Counted from the first letter of the stretch, positions 34,574 through 45,274 are shown. The stretch: 64,000 nt of DNA from Desulfopila sp. IMCC35008 (GCF_010646885.2 NZ_CP050700.1:5648001-5712000), one strand, 5' to 3'. The notes: generated by a model not told the origin, from the letters alone. Translations and numbers: made by a program.

Positions 34574-34933
34574 ATGTCGGATTTCAGCACAGAACAAAAA
34601 CAGCGTATTATTCAGGAATATGTTCCGGGAAAACAGGTGACACTGGCTCATGTTATTGCCAACCCCGACCGATCTATATACCTGAAACTGGGATTGGATG
34701 ACGAATCGGCGGGGGCAATCGGCATTCTCACCATAACACCGTATGAAGGAGTTATTATAGCAGCCGATGTTGCCACCAAAGCTGCAAACGTAGAGATAGG
34801 TTTTCTTGACAGGTTCGGCGGCTCTTTACTGCTTGTGGGCGATGTTGCCAGCGTTGAGTCGTCCATCCGTGAAGTACTCAATTTTTTTAAGAAGATACTT
34901 CATTATTCCACGGCAGAAATGACACGGTCGTAG
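34574..34933 (+). CDS. permuted BMC shell protein (PduU/EutS-like)
   Basis: The 119-residue protein has the EutS/PduU layout: an N-terminal beta-barrel strand (RIIQEYVPGKQVTLAHVIANP) followed by a circularly permuted BMC domain (AIGILTITPYEGVIIAADVA). Such hexamers carry a small barrel plug. It would be a minor shell component. Confidence 0.92.
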   Translation: MSDFSTEQKQRIIQEYVPGKQVTLAHVIANPDRSIYLKLGLDDESAGAIGILTITPYEGVIIAADVATKAANVEIGFLDRFGGSLLLVGDVASVESSIREVLNFFKKILHYSTAEMTRS

Positions 34934-35014
34934 CCCGGATCCGGTTTAACCCGGCTATTTCATGATAAAATCCGTCACGACCTGGTTTTCGCTACATATC
35001 AGTGAGTAAGCTCC

Positions 35015-35440
35015 ATGAAGAAAATGATGCTCATCGGTGAAAGCCTTGTGGGGAAAAGCACCTTGATCCGTGAACTCTCCGGCGATACAGCATATACCTC
35101 GCATCGGGCCATGGCTGTGGAGTATTGTGGCCAGTTCATCAATACACCGGGTGAATTTCTAGAAAACAGACGGTTCTACAATGCGCTCATCACCTCATCT
35201 GCCGACTGCGACATCTTGGCTTTAGTACAGGATGCCACTCGCAAAAGCAGCCTGTTTCCTCCCTTGTTTGCCTCGATGTTCAACCGCAGGGTAATCGGCA
35301 TTATCTCCAAGGTGGATGCTCCAGGGGCGAATACGCAGCGCGCGCAGATATTCCTGCAACATGCTGGAATCAAGGAGACTGTTCTCACAAGTTGTAAAAC
35401 GAAAGAAGGTTTTAATACTCTCCAGCAAATGCTCGTGTAG
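35015..35440 (+). CDS. EutP/PduV-like small GTPase
   Basis: The 141-residue protein has a P-loop (LIGESLVGKSTLI), a shortened G-domain with GIISKVDAPGANTQRA near the G4 position, and matches EutP/PduV. Members have been linked to positioning of microcompartments or to acetate kinase activity. It is the last gene of the operon. Confidence 0.85.
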   Translation: MKKMMLIGESLVGKSTLIRELSGDTAYTSHRAMAVEYCGQFINTPGEFLENRRFYNALITSSADCDILALVQDATRKSSLFPPLFASMFNRRVIGIISKVDAPGANTQRAQIFLQHAGIKETVLTSCKTKEGFNTLQQMLV

Positions 35441-35777
35441 GCCTCTTTGCTCATGTGAATATCCTGAGGCTGTTCGTGTGACTCATGGTGGATGAAGCTC
35501 TAACCGACATCGGAAAAGGATGCAGGATGGTTGCAACGGGAATCTGATGCGTGACATTACAGTATACAACACCGTGCCGAGTGCGTAATGCAGCACATAT
35601 TACGCTGCGAGTTGTAGCGGGACGGTGAGCGAGCAGATTCGTCTGCAAGGGTCATCTCCGCAGGAAAACAACCGGCGTATATGGCGTGAGTTTGAGCCAA
35701 ATACCGGGTTTTTCAATATTTGAGCTGTTAATTAAAGTGAAATCGGTTGAGAATGTACATCAGGCTCCCCTTAGTAC
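35441..35777. other. gene-free stretch before the tRNA
   Basis: No gene is visible between the EutP-like gene and the tRNA promoter. Small inverted repeats occur, such as GCGTAAT/ATTACGC (35583-35589 with 35599-35605), without a T-run. Confidence 0.45.
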
Positions 35778-35807
35778 TTGACTTCAGGCTTTATCTGAGA
35801 GTATAAA
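35778..35807 (+). promoter_or_regulatory. sigma-70-type promoter for tRNA-Leu
   Basis: TTGACT (35778-35783) and TATAAA (35802-35807) with an 18-base spacer lie 11 bases before the tRNA. Confidence 0.65.
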
Positions 35808-35817
35808 CAACACCTAT

Positions 35818-35904
35818 GCCGGAGTGGTGAAACTGGTAGACGCACTGGACTCAAAATCCAGCGGGGGCAACCCCGTGTCGGTTCGATTCCGACCTCCGGC
35901 ACCA
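35818..35904 (+). tRNA. tRNA-Leu (anticodon CAA)
   Basis: The acceptor stem GCCGGAG pairs with CTCCGGC, the anticodon stem CTGGA/TCCAG holds loop CTCAAAA (anticodon CAA), a long variable arm (GCGGGGGCAACCCCGT) marks a leucine tRNA, the T-arm has GGTTCGATTCC, and CCA is encoded. The integrase follows 152 bases downstream, so its 3' end is the probable attachment site of the element. Confidence 0.95.
35881..35904 (+). other. probable attachment site (attL) at the tRNA 3' end
   Basis: The 3' part of a tRNA next to a tyrosine integrase gene is the usual integration core. No second copy of this segment was noticed in the window, so the far end of the element should lie beyond base 64000. The exact core boundary cannot be set without it. 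Confidence 0.5.
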
Positions 35905-35914
35905 GTTGATTTTA

Positions 35915-35954
35915 GGGCTTTATCTCAGTAATACTGGGGTAAAGCCCTTTTTTT
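35915..35954 (+). terminator. intrinsic terminator after tRNA-Leu
   Basis: GGGCTTTA (35915-35922) pairs exactly with TAAAGCCC (35940-35947), followed by seven T (35948-35954). Confidence 0.85.
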
Positions 35955-36056
35955 GTGCTTTCCTGCTTTTCCACACCTCTTGCTATCTTTTGCTGTTTTA
36001 TGCTATTTTATTCTCTATTAGTGGAACAAAAATGGAACATTTTTGGAGCAGAAAAT

Positions 36057-37130
36057 ATGGCCAGAGTCACAAAGAGAAAAAAGATGAATGGCTGGAGTTT
36101 CATTGCAACCATTCGTATTAAGGGATATCCGTCGGTCAGTCGGACTTTTGATACGAAAGGTGAAGCCTCAGCGTGGGCTGCCAAAACCGAAGATAGCATC
36201 AAAGCCAAAAAGTACAACGACCCACGATTGGCGATGAATGTCAGTTTTGGGCAGGCTGTTGAAAAATATCTCGACACAATTTCCTGCAATAAGGCGATTA
36301 CCACCCATATGCGGGAAAAGGCTTCTGCGGCTAGGCTGCTGGAGCAAATTGGAACAGAAACACCGTTCGGTTCCATTTCTACTCCAATAGTTGCCCAATA
36401 CCGAGATCGCAGGATGAAAGTGGTCTCAGCCTATTCTGTCCGGCAGGAGTTGGCTTTACTTTCACATCTCTTCACCAAGGCCAAAAAGGAATGGGGGATC
36501 CCGGTTGAAAATCCTGTTGCGGGGATTGAGCGGCCTGCTCCGCCTCATGGGAGAACTCGCTTTTTAAACGACGAGGAAGCTTCCAGACTGCTGGAAGCTT
36601 GTCGGAAAGCCAGAAACAAGAGTCTCTACTATTTTATTTTAACACTGTTACACACTGGGATGCGGGCATCTGAAGCAGCCGGTTTGTATTGGCGACAAAT
36701 TAATTTCAAGAAAAGAGTTGTTTACCTACCTGATACTAAGAATAAAGATCCCCGCTGGGTGCCTTTAACCAAGGAGCTTGTCGCCGAACTATCTAACCTA
36801 AGAGAACTCACTGAGGGGCGAGATGAAAAGCTCGTCTTCTTAGATGAGGGACAGTTGCAGACAGATAGAGTCAAAGCGAGGCCAGGTATAAAATTTAGGG
36901 AAGCCTTTGATGCGGCCAAAAAGCGGGCAGGATTGCCTGATATACATATGCACGATCTCCGTCATACCGCTGCCAGTCATTTGATCATGGCCGGAGTTGA
37001 TATTCGTACTCTCGCTGATATTTTAGGCCACAGAACTTTGCAGATGGTGCAACGTTATACTCATTTGCTCCATGACCATAAGCTGGAAGCCATTGACAAA
37101 ATAGGTAAACTTGGACGAGGCCAAGAGTAA
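36057..37130 (+). CDS. tyrosine-type site-specific integrase
   Basis: The 357-residue protein integrates the element at the tRNA. An Arm-type N-terminus (MARVTKRKKMNGWSFIATIR) and SAM-like core-binding domain precede the catalytic domain with Arg in HTGMRASEAAGL, the HxxR box in MHDLRHTAASHL, His in LGHRTLQMVQRYTHL and the nucleophilic Tyr there. The start at 36057 follows GGAG at 8 bases; an upstream ATG at 35955 would add an unlikely hydrophobic leader. Confidence 0.93.
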   Translation: MARVTKRKKMNGWSFIATIRIKGYPSVSRTFDTKGEASAWAAKTEDSIKAKKYNDPRLAMNVSFGQAVEKYLDTISCNKAITTHMREKASAARLLEQIGTETPFGSISTPIVAQYRDRRMKVVSAYSVRQELALLSHLFTKAKKEWGIPVENPVAGIERPAPPHGRTRFLNDEEASRLLEACRKARNKSLYYFILTLLHTGMRASEAAGLYWRQINFKKRVVYLPDTKNKDPRWVPLTKELVAELSNLRELTEGRDEKLVFLDEGQLQTDRVKARPGIKFREAFDAAKKRAGLPDIHMHDLRHTAASHLIMAGVDIRTLADILGHRTLQMVQRYTHLLHDHKLEAIDKIGKLGRGQE

Positions 37131-37159
37131 ATAGATGAACCACCAAAGGAGATAATGTC

Positions 37160-37357
37160 ATGACAGAAAACTACAGGATTATTAGACTGCCAGAGGTGAC
37201 AAGGGTTACCGGGATATGTAAAACCAATATCTATGAGCTTATCAAGAAAAATAAATTCCCCAAGCAAATAAATCTTGGTGCTCGTTCAGTAGGGTGGGTA
37301 GAATCTGAGGTTAAAGAATGGATTCAACAGCGTATAGCAGATAGAGATCTGATCTAA
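37160..37357 (+). CDS. AlpA-like DNA-binding regulator
   Basis: The 65-residue MerR-like helix-turn-helix protein (IIRLPEVTRVTGICKTNIYE, FPKQINLGARSVGWVESEV) matches AlpA regulators, which control integrase or excision genes of elements. It follows the integrase by 29 bases with the ribosome-binding site AAAGGAG. Confidence 0.92.
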   Translation: MTENYRIIRLPEVTRVTGICKTNIYELIKKNKFPKQINLGARSVGWVESEVKEWIQQRIADRDLI

Positions 37358-37620
37358 CAAGTTTTGTAAATCGATTTGAATTTAATCTTAAAGACCATCT
37401 CACATGGCTGTCTATTAATTCGTTCCATAGAAATTACAACCGTTACGTCGATAGATCGTTCATTCAGTTTTTTCCATCCATAGAATCATCGCTTTGTATT
37501 AAATTGCCTCAACAGAATATTTTTCTCTTAGAGATAAGTTAATTTTCTCAGTAACACCTGTTCATTACAGAAGAACGAATTTTCCATGTAACATTAAAGT
37601 CGATGATGAATATTTCTTTA

Positions 37621-37639
37621 CATATACATATTGTATATG
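37621..37639. promoter_or_regulatory. palindromic operator before the WYL regulator
   Basis: CATATACA and TGTATATG are perfect 8-bp arms around TAT, and partial repeats of the half-site (TGTATATG, GTGTATGC) follow at once. It lies 13-31 bases before the preferred start codon (37652). An autoregulatory site for the WYL protein is likely. Confidence 0.55.
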
Positions 37640-37651
37640 TATATATTGTGT

Positions 37652-38518
37652 ATGCATTATAAAAAATACAGCAATCTGAAATGGGAAATAAGGCAAAGAT
37701 TGGCTTCAATTGAAGCCGCTTTGTTGTGGAAAGGCCGAGTTAACAGGAAAGACTTGAAGGAATTGTTTGGTATTGGCGAAATCCAAGCTGCAAAGGATTT
37801 TTCTAAATACCATGAACTTTTTCCGAACAACATGGTCTATGACAGAATTATTAAATCTCATATTCCTTCTGACAGATTCAAGCCAAAGGTGTTGAAGGGC
37901 ACCGCAGAAGAGTTTTTTAGGCTGCTCCAGTCAGTTCCGCCAAGCAGACCTGATGCGACAATTGTACTGCTAAATACTCTCCCTTCGGTTGAAATCGTGT
38001 GCCCTGGAGAAAGATCTTATGAAAACAAAACATTACAAATTATAAACCAAGCTATCTGCGATCGACTGAAAGTGGTTGCACAATACCAGTCGATGAGCAC
38101 AGAAGTAGAGGCTGATTTGATCTTGTCTCCCCACGCTTTAGTTTATAACGGTTTCCGCTGGCACATAAGAGCATATTCAGAAAAACACGAAGACTACCGA
38201 GATTTTCTTCTCGCGAGAATTCGTTCAATCTTACCGACACAAGATATTGCAGATCAAGATGCCAGATCTGATTCGCTATGGAATGAAATGGTGGACATTA
38301 TAATCCTTCCTCATCCCGGTCTGTCGGCTTCCCAATCACGGGTAATAGAGGGTGACTATGGAATGGTGGATGGGGCGTATAAACACACCACACGGGGAGC
38401 TCTAGTAGGTTATTTCTTGCAACTGATGAAAGTGGGGATCGGGGATAAAGAAAGAGAGGCGCGAGTTCAACAAATAATCCTAGGGAATAGGGAAGAACTT
38501 AGCCCCTATATATTCTAA
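37652..38518 (+). CDS. WYL-domain regulator of the defence operon (CapW/BrxR-like)
   Basis: The 288-residue protein has an N-terminal winged helix (LASIEAALLWKGRVNRKDLK), a WYL domain (ILSPHALVYNGFRWHIRAYS, residues ~155-205) and a C-terminal WCX-like region. Proteins of this build repress phage- and plasmid-defence operons. The start at 37652 is preferred over the Met at 37631, as the latter would lie inside the palindromic operator. jetA begins 6 bases after its stop. Confidence 0.8.
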   Translation: MHYKKYSNLKWEIRQRLASIEAALLWKGRVNRKDLKELFGIGEIQAAKDFSKYHELFPNNMVYDRIIKSHIPSDRFKPKVLKGTAEEFFRLLQSVPPSRPDATIVLLNTLPSVEIVCPGERSYENKTLQIINQAICDRLKVVAQYQSMSTEVEADLILSPHALVYNGFRWHIRAYSEKHEDYRDFLLARIRSILPTQDIADQDARSDSLWNEMVDIIILPHPGLSASQSRVIEGDYGMVDGAYKHTTRGALVGYFLQLMKVGIGDKEREARVQQIILGNREELSPYIF

Positions 38519-38524
38519 AAACAA

Positions 38525-39877
38525 ATGGATTGGATCAATTTATTAAAGTCGACCATTAGGCTTGCCGACACATATGATCTAACGAAAACGCCAGGCCTGG
38601 GAAACATCCAGGTTGGCTATGAAGATCGTAGACAAAACACAAATGGCCTTTGGTTCTCACTTGCCACAAAGTTGCTAGAGTATCTGCACACCAGAGATTT
38701 AGCGCAACCAATGGCCTATCATTCAATTGAACCCTTCTTTGAGAATTTGGACGATTCCTTCTCTGAATTCACCATTGAAGATGTTAAATTCATGGTGAAC
38801 CTTCTTTCAAAAGAATTTGAATTAAAATTCCATGACCACAACATCGCTCTTCTAAAAAACAGCACGCCTCTCATTGAGAAAAAACAATATGGATTCCGCT
38901 GTAAACTTTCACCCACTGGTATTACCTCAATAAGTCTTTCCTACACAGCAGAGGAATTGCTGTATGGAGATCAGATAGCGCTACAGATAGAAAAAGCGTT
39001 GAGTTTAGGAGATTTCGAAAATTATATTCTGTACGCCGACAAATTGATCAATAGTATCATGAACCAGTCCCATGAACTCATAGGCCTTCTTGAAGTTTCT
39101 GGTCGACAAGAATTACGAGAGCACTACAAAACCAAAGGTGACGCGTACCTTGAAACATTGGAGAACATAGGTCGCATTACTGGTCAGATCGGCCAACAAT
39201 TACGTGATCCAAAAACAGGGGACAGCCTCTATTCATTTATTACTCGCAATCCGGAGAAACAATACTATGAGCAATTCCTGTTTCTAAAACTCGAACAAAT
39301 AAACACAAATCTGTTGGGGTTTAGAAAGAACTTGTCTTTGTTTCTCGAAATATTTTATTCTTTACAGGAAAATATAATACCAACAGTAGATTTTCATCAG
39401 ATTTCCCTTGCCATAGCTCAAGGGAAAATCCCTCAAGAGAGCCAGGAAAGACTCCTGATGCTCTATGGATTTTGGAGCCCTTCAAATTTCCTCAACTCCC
39501 CCACAAATGATCTTTGGGAAAAAACTATTCTTCCTCAAAAGAGAAAAACAAGACGTCCTGCTTTTGATGATTCTGCAAAAGCTGAGATCTTAAGCAGACT
39601 TCAGAAATACCTGCAGGAAAATAGTGCAGCTATTTTAAAATCCATTGAAGAACACGGATTCTTTTCTTTACGCCACGCAATTGAAGATGACACTGGATTA
39701 TGCCAGAACATCGAGGATGTTATGGCCATAGTGGGAATGTGTTTGACTTCCTCTGAGTCAAAAAAGCTTAAAAAGGACCTCGTTGTTTGTGTGAACAACA
39801 AAATAGCACAGGATGGTGAGTTTGACGATCTTGTGGTGCATTATCATGATCTTATTTTAAAACCTCTCGACAATTAG
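38525..39877 (+). CDS. Wadjet JetA-like kleisin protein
   Basis: The 450-residue, mostly helical protein occupies the first position of a four-gene set with the size and order of JetABCD (MksF-EB-G). JetA is the MukF-like kleisin that links the heads of the SMC-like JetC. The likeness of sequence to known JetA proteins is weak to the eye; the call rests mainly on JetD, JetC and gene order. The start lacks a good ribosome-binding site and may depend on coupling to the WYL gene. Confidence 0.7.
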   Translation: MDWINLLKSTIRLADTYDLTKTPGLGNIQVGYEDRRQNTNGLWFSLATKLLEYLHTRDLAQPMAYHSIEPFFENLDDSFSEFTIEDVKFMVNLLSKEFELKFHDHNIALLKNSTPLIEKKQYGFRCKLSPTGITSISLSYTAEELLYGDQIALQIEKALSLGDFENYILYADKLINSIMNQSHELIGLLEVSGRQELREHYKTKGDAYLETLENIGRITGQIGQQLRDPKTGDSLYSFITRNPEKQYYEQFLFLKLEQINTNLLGFRKNLSLFLEIFYSLQENIIPTVDFHQISLAIAQGKIPQESQERLLMLYGFWSPSNFLNSPTNDLWEKTILPQKRKTRRPAFDDSAKAEILSRLQKYLQENSAAILKSIEEHGFFSLRHAIEDDTGLCQNIEDVMAIVGMCLTSSESKKLKKDLVVCVNNKIAQDGEFDDLVVHYHDLILKPLDN

Positions 39878-39886
39878 GAGATAGTT

Positions 39887-40681
39887 ATGTCTGAGGATCG
39901 TATTCGAAAACAATGCAAAATAATAAATCACCTGCTGTCGTACCGAGTGTTGAGAACACATGCACCAAAAGGGATTCCTTTTAGGGGTAACGAGCGAAAT
40001 ACCGCTAATGACTTATACCACGCGTCTCCTGATGCCCGTCTTTTTATAGACGAATTTTTAGCTGAGACAGGATTTCGAATCGTTACAGTAGAGGCCTCTC
40101 AGATGCCGGGGCTACCACCGGGGGCCGTGCATTTTTTCTTGATCCGAGACCCTGAAGAGAACGTTCCGGCGTGGCTCGACATACAGAATATTTATAAATA
40201 TCTATCGCTTAAGGAAAATGAATCAAAGATCATTACACGGATCTGGTTTTTCTTTATTTGGTCAAACATGCTCACCCTGCTTTACACACACTGGTCTCGG
40301 CCCATCACAAATGTGTCTGGATATCAAGGTGCAAATTTTTCAAAAGAAGTTCTCATAAGTCAAATCAAAAACACCATCGAAGAGGTCAGGCAGGATCCAT
40401 CCAAGGAGGCCAGTAAAATCCTATTAGCCGAAGAAGGTAGCATGCTTTTCCGGAGAGTTACCCGGTTTTTAGATTTCATGTGCAATATTTCCTATCTTGC
40501 AGAAGAAAAGGAAGGAAATGAGGTCTTTTACTGCCAAACATTATTAATGGCTATTGAGCTGAATGAAAATTACGAATCCGGGCTCGGTTTCAGGTTCAAT
40601 GAAGAGACAAGCGTTTTGCAAAATGTTCATGAAAATCTCTATGTATCCGACAACCAAGATGTCCAGGAGGAACAAGCATAA
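39887..40681 (+). CDS. Wadjet JetB-like (MukE-like) protein
   Basis: The 264-residue protein holds the JetB position between the kleisin and SMC genes. It looks like two winged-helix units (ARLFIDEFLAETGFRIVTVE, SKIITRIWFFFIWSNMLTLL) as in MukE. It has a strong ribosome-binding site (AGGAGATAGTT) and its stop overlaps the jetC start (TAATG). The assignment rests on position and general build. Confidence 0.68.
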   Translation: MSEDRIRKQCKIINHLLSYRVLRTHAPKGIPFRGNERNTANDLYHASPDARLFIDEFLAETGFRIVTVEASQMPGLPPGAVHFFLIRDPEENVPAWLDIQNIYKYLSLKENESKIITRIWFFFIWSNMLTLLYTHWSRPITNVSGYQGANFSKEVLISQIKNTIEEVRQDPSKEASKILLAEEGSMLFRRVTRFLDFMCNISYLAEEKEGNEVFYCQTLLMAIELNENYESGLGFRFNEETSVLQNVHENLYVSDNQDVQEEQA

Positions 40682-43600
40682 TGTCTCTGATAAACAGAAT
40701 TGAACTATCCAATTTTTTAGATAAATCAGGTGGAAGTGATTGGAATCCGACTTATCGGCATTGTGTCCTTGATTTGAAAGGCCAAAGCACTGCAATAGTT
40801 CTAATGAACGGGTCTGGAAAGACTACAATCAACACAGCAATTTTAGGATTACTCTCAAGACAGCGCACTCTAGTAAGCAACATGCGCAAGGTCTTTGCTC
40901 CTGATAGTTCCGGTGTACATACGCATGTCCGAGTTGAATTTATTCAACCAGATATGAAAACCTCCGTACCGACTTTGCCCACGATCTCACAAACAATAAC
41001 AGGTGAGAAGTATGTTTTCGGTGTCTGCGGTTTCAGAGACGGATCACAAAGTTTAAAATATTATTGTTATCCGGGTATTCTCGAAGATGTTCCTGTTGCC
41101 AACGTAAACGATGGTTCAATAGAGTTGTTGTTCAATGAAGAGTTCGCAAAAATCATCCGTGAGAAAAACGGTGCCCGACAAGGTACCTCAAAAGATGAAT
41201 GGCTCGATAGAGTACATGATCATTGGGGTGCCCAACAGCTCAATCAAATGGTTTCATTTCTTCAGGATGGTGGCGGGGATAAGTCCGCAAGTTAGTATAA
41301 AACCAGAGTCAGCAGAGGGGAAAAATATCACGAAGCCTTCTTCTATTCACATATTGCACCACAATTGACTATTGGCGAGGCTACAAGTGATACCGAAAAA
41401 GGAGAGATTTTTCTTGATGACACCATCCTGAGTAACTCTATGAACATAATTACTGCTCAGTTTGAAGGGGAAAAGAAAGCAAAGAGACTTGACCGTCAGA
41501 AAAAAGTGTCTGGTGTTTTTAATGAAATCAAGATACTGAAAGAAAAAATTGACGAAGCGGAAAATAATTACAAAAAAGCCTATCTCAAAATAGCCGAAGT
41601 TGCCGCAACCGTAAAACACCTGGTAGAAGATGCCCCCCTTCCCGGCTTACCTGTTTTTGCCAGCCAAGATAACGAAACCCTGAATAATCTGATTAAAAAC
41701 ATAGTGATTGTCCCTGATGCAGATGAACCTTTTCTATTGAAAGACGTAGGTCTTGCAGGGCTAATTGGTAAAGAGACAAGGATCATCAACGAGACTTTCC
41801 AGAGGAAAAACTTAAAACCTAACCAAAGACCACAAAATATTGATATCATTTGCGATCTTGCTCTACCGGAAAGCTATGGAGGACATCAATCTAAGCTTTA
41901 TTCTTTGAAAAATGTCCTGAATTTCATAGATAGTGTGGAACCGGAGTATCTCAAAAAGGGTGCGACCCGGGCAGACAAAGATCTCTTCAAGGATCTCATT
42001 CAAAATGCTTTTACAATATTTAAAAGTAGGTGTGACACCAGTCCTCTGAGAAAAAGAGCAAACCTTGCTCAGACCGAGGTACGAACAATAGAGGGTGTAA
42101 TAAAAGACCTTAAATCTGAACTCAAAGATTTAGAGGCCAAGAAGGTTGAACTGGAAGAACGTCTGCAGACCTTTAAAGTAGATAAAAACGCCTTTGAAGA
42201 TATGCGAGACTCTGGCTTATTTACCGAGTTTGAGCTAAAAGATCCGCAACAGGTAAAGGTAAAGCTGAAAGGTGATGCTGCAGAATTTGAAAAAAACAAG
42301 AAGAACGCGGATGAGGCAATACGCCCACTACACTCACAGTATCTCTTATATCAGCAATTCAGCAAAGAATACCCAAGGGAACACCCTGACGACCATCTAC
42401 AAGTTATAGAAGCAGAAGAGGCGCGCCTTGATGAGTTGTTTCAAACCACCAAGGTCTATCGTAAAAACGCCCTGAAGGAATTATCACCAATCGAGATAGA
42501 ATTCAAAGGTCTGGATGTTCAATTACAGACAGTCAAGAAAGAGTATGAGAATATCCAAAAAGTTCAACCAGGATATCTCGCTTGTACCGAATCTTTTCCA
42601 GATGAAGAAATAATTGGTTTTGAGCAACGGATACATGAAAAACGCGGTTATTTCATCAAGGAAATCACCAGAAGAGAACCTGTCTTAGATCAAGCCAAAC
42701 GTGGATATTCTCTCGAATTAAAGTTTTACAAGCTTGAGGGTGAGGTCGATCCAGCGGAGTGGCTTATAAAGGTCGACAAAGAACGTGCTCTTTTAACATC
42801 CAGGGCAGATATCGTTCAAAATGAAATTACACAGTATGAAGCTGAGCTCGATCTTTTAAAACAGAACAAAGTCGCACCCGGGCCGAATGCTTCAAAGGCA
42901 CTCAAATTAATACCCGACCACATTCAATATGAACCACTACATTCATTCATTAAGCATCACACCGAGAGTCCGGACCGAGCAGAAGAATTTTTGACACTTT
43001 TTTCGTCTTTTCTCTTTGCTCCTGTCATTCAGGGTGAGGACAATATCTCAAGTGTTTTGAATATTTTCACCAAAAAAAAAGAAGATATTCTATTACCGGT
43101 CTTTCACGAGGAGAGTTTAAAAGGACTCCTCCAAAACAAAAACCTTGAGATAAAAAAAGCCGCTGGCGATGTTTTTTACCTCATTGCTGGTAAAAAAACG
43201 GACCTTGTTGAGTGCATTCTTGATCCAGAGAAGCGAGAACAAAGAAAGATTTTTGTGGAATCACAACTGGTGGAGAAGAGACAAGAAAGCGGTCAAATCA
43301 AGGATAGACTGACAGCAATATCCTCTACCAGCACTATTGTCACGTTGGCCCAGAACGCCAAAAACTCCAAAGACAGCCAATTTGGGCAAAGAATCGAAAG
43401 AATTGCAAAGGAAATAGAGTCGTTAAAAGAAGAAAAAGAGCTGTACCAAGAAAAATATACCGATTTGGTTATGAAATACGTCAAAGATGCAGAAATATTT
43501 GTGCTCTTAGGAGGACCAGAAAAATACGCTGAATTATACAGTAAGCTGGTCCTTTTCCAAAAGAGGCACGATACTCTTAGCGATAGCATCACTGACTTAA

Positions 43601-45261
43601 AAGACAAAATCGCAAAACTTACCGAGGATGCAGAAAAATACAGCCAAGATCTTGCCAAATATAAAGAAGAAAACAACACCAAGAAGAACAACTTGAAAGC
43701 GTTGAGAGAATTCCTTCCAGATGGCTTGGAAACCTACACTTCCTTAAAAGAGACTATTGATGATTGTGAGGATAAACTTCTAACTATCCGAAGGAAACAG
43801 GACTACGACCTCAACAGAGCTGCCACCTATGTTGCTACTTTGGCAATCAATAGTGAAACTGACTTGCAAAACCAATTCAAAGAAATTGAGAAAAAAAGAT
43901 TAACGTTATCCGGAAGAATAACCGACCGAGGCAAGAAACGTGGAGAGCTAGAAGGTAAGTTCAAGCTGTATAGCAAAAACTCAGAAGAATATGATCGGTT
44001 TTTGAGTAGTGTTACCGCCTTGTATAAACGAGCTCTTAAAAATATTCGTTCAATTACTGAAAATGATACTGTAGATCTCTCTTATATTATGAGCGTAGCA
44101 CATGAATTACAATCCTCCCTTCATGAAGAACAGATAGATTTCGCCTCTGTACATGGTAAGGCTCAAGAGATATCAGGATCTTTGGAAAAAGATAATTTTG
44201 AAGTCCTCAACAACAAAGCAAGTTCAGCGCGTAATCATGTCAGCGACTGCGAGATTTCTTTTCAAAAAAGGTGTGATGAAGAAATTAGAGCATCTGGGAT
44301 GGACGCAATTTTAAATCAAGGTGAGAAAGAACTCATCAGGGAAATTAAAAAGGCCCCCGAACAAATCATTAGTTTGGCAGATCATTTCGAAAAGACTTTA
44401 AATCAAGAGATCGAGGACTTTACCAGAGCAAAAGAGCATGAAAAGAAATTACGTGACACATTAGCTGGCAGTTTAACGTCACTTACAGATAAGGCAATAG
44501 CCAACTTTCAAACGCTTAAGAGAATTTTAAAAGGGACAGAGGGCAGTGCTGCATACTTTATAAAGGCCGAAATTGCATCCAGGGAAAACATAGAAAGTTC
44601 TATAGACAATATTATCGAGATGGTCAAGTCGGCACACGAACGATACACACGTGATAAAGAGGACCCCTTTCGTGATTCAAATAAATCAGAAGACGACGAA
44701 CATCAAAAAAACCTCAAAGAAAGAATAAGCGAAAAATGCTATCGCAGCATATTTCTTAATCCGACTATCAAGTACAAACACCCAGATATAAGAGGTGGAA
44801 ACGTCACCGAGTTTAACATAAGTGAAAAATTTAAAGGTATAAGTGAAGGGGAAAAAACCTCTCTTGCACTATTAATGTATGTCGTTATGGCTCGTTATGC
44901 ACAAAGACGGAAAATAAACGAAGAGTTTGGTCAAGGCATAAGAAGACACCGCGATGCAGCTGAATCCCCAAATGTGTTAATTATTGATGGTCTTTTTTCT
45001 TCTCTTTCAAAACCATCTCTTATCAAACAAGCCTTCAGCACAATAGAAACCACTCAAGGTGCATTTCAAATCATCGGTCTAATCCACAATCCAACCTATG
45101 TTGGTACACATGATTTTAATGTTTTCCCCAATTTATTTATCGGGCGAACATATACAGATGCAAGCAGCAATGATAGTGAGGGGTGGGTGGCTTTTGATCA
45201 TCAACAAAAAGAAATGATGGGCCAAATCGGTTTTGCAAACTTTCAAGCTAAGAAGAAGTAA
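40681..45261 (+). pseudogene. Wadjet JetC-like SMC ATPase with one in-frame amber codon
   Basis: Bases 40681-41295 and 41365-45261 are in the same frame, and the bases between are open, so one TAG at 41293-41295 (codon 205) interrupts a 1526-residue protein. The N-terminal part has the P-loop NGSGKTT (residues 43-49); the rest is long coiled coil (~250-1000 and beyond) and ends with the ABC signature SEGEKTSLALLMYVV and a Walker B-like LIIDGLFSSLS. The first P-loop Gly and the Walker B Glu are not conserved. As written the head is split and inactive unless the codon is read through or is a sequence error. Longer than typical JetC (~1100). Confidence 0.8.
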
Positions 45262-45274
45262 GCAGGTACTTACA

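Noticed and set aside
35441..35777. Insertion sequence remnant
   Set aside because: Small inverted repeats are present, but no transposase fragment, terminal repeats or target duplication could be seen.
41135..41368. Frameshift in jetC using the overlapping open frame of 77 codons
   Set aside because: The two halves of jetC are in the same frame with only one TAG between them; the other frame is a shadow.
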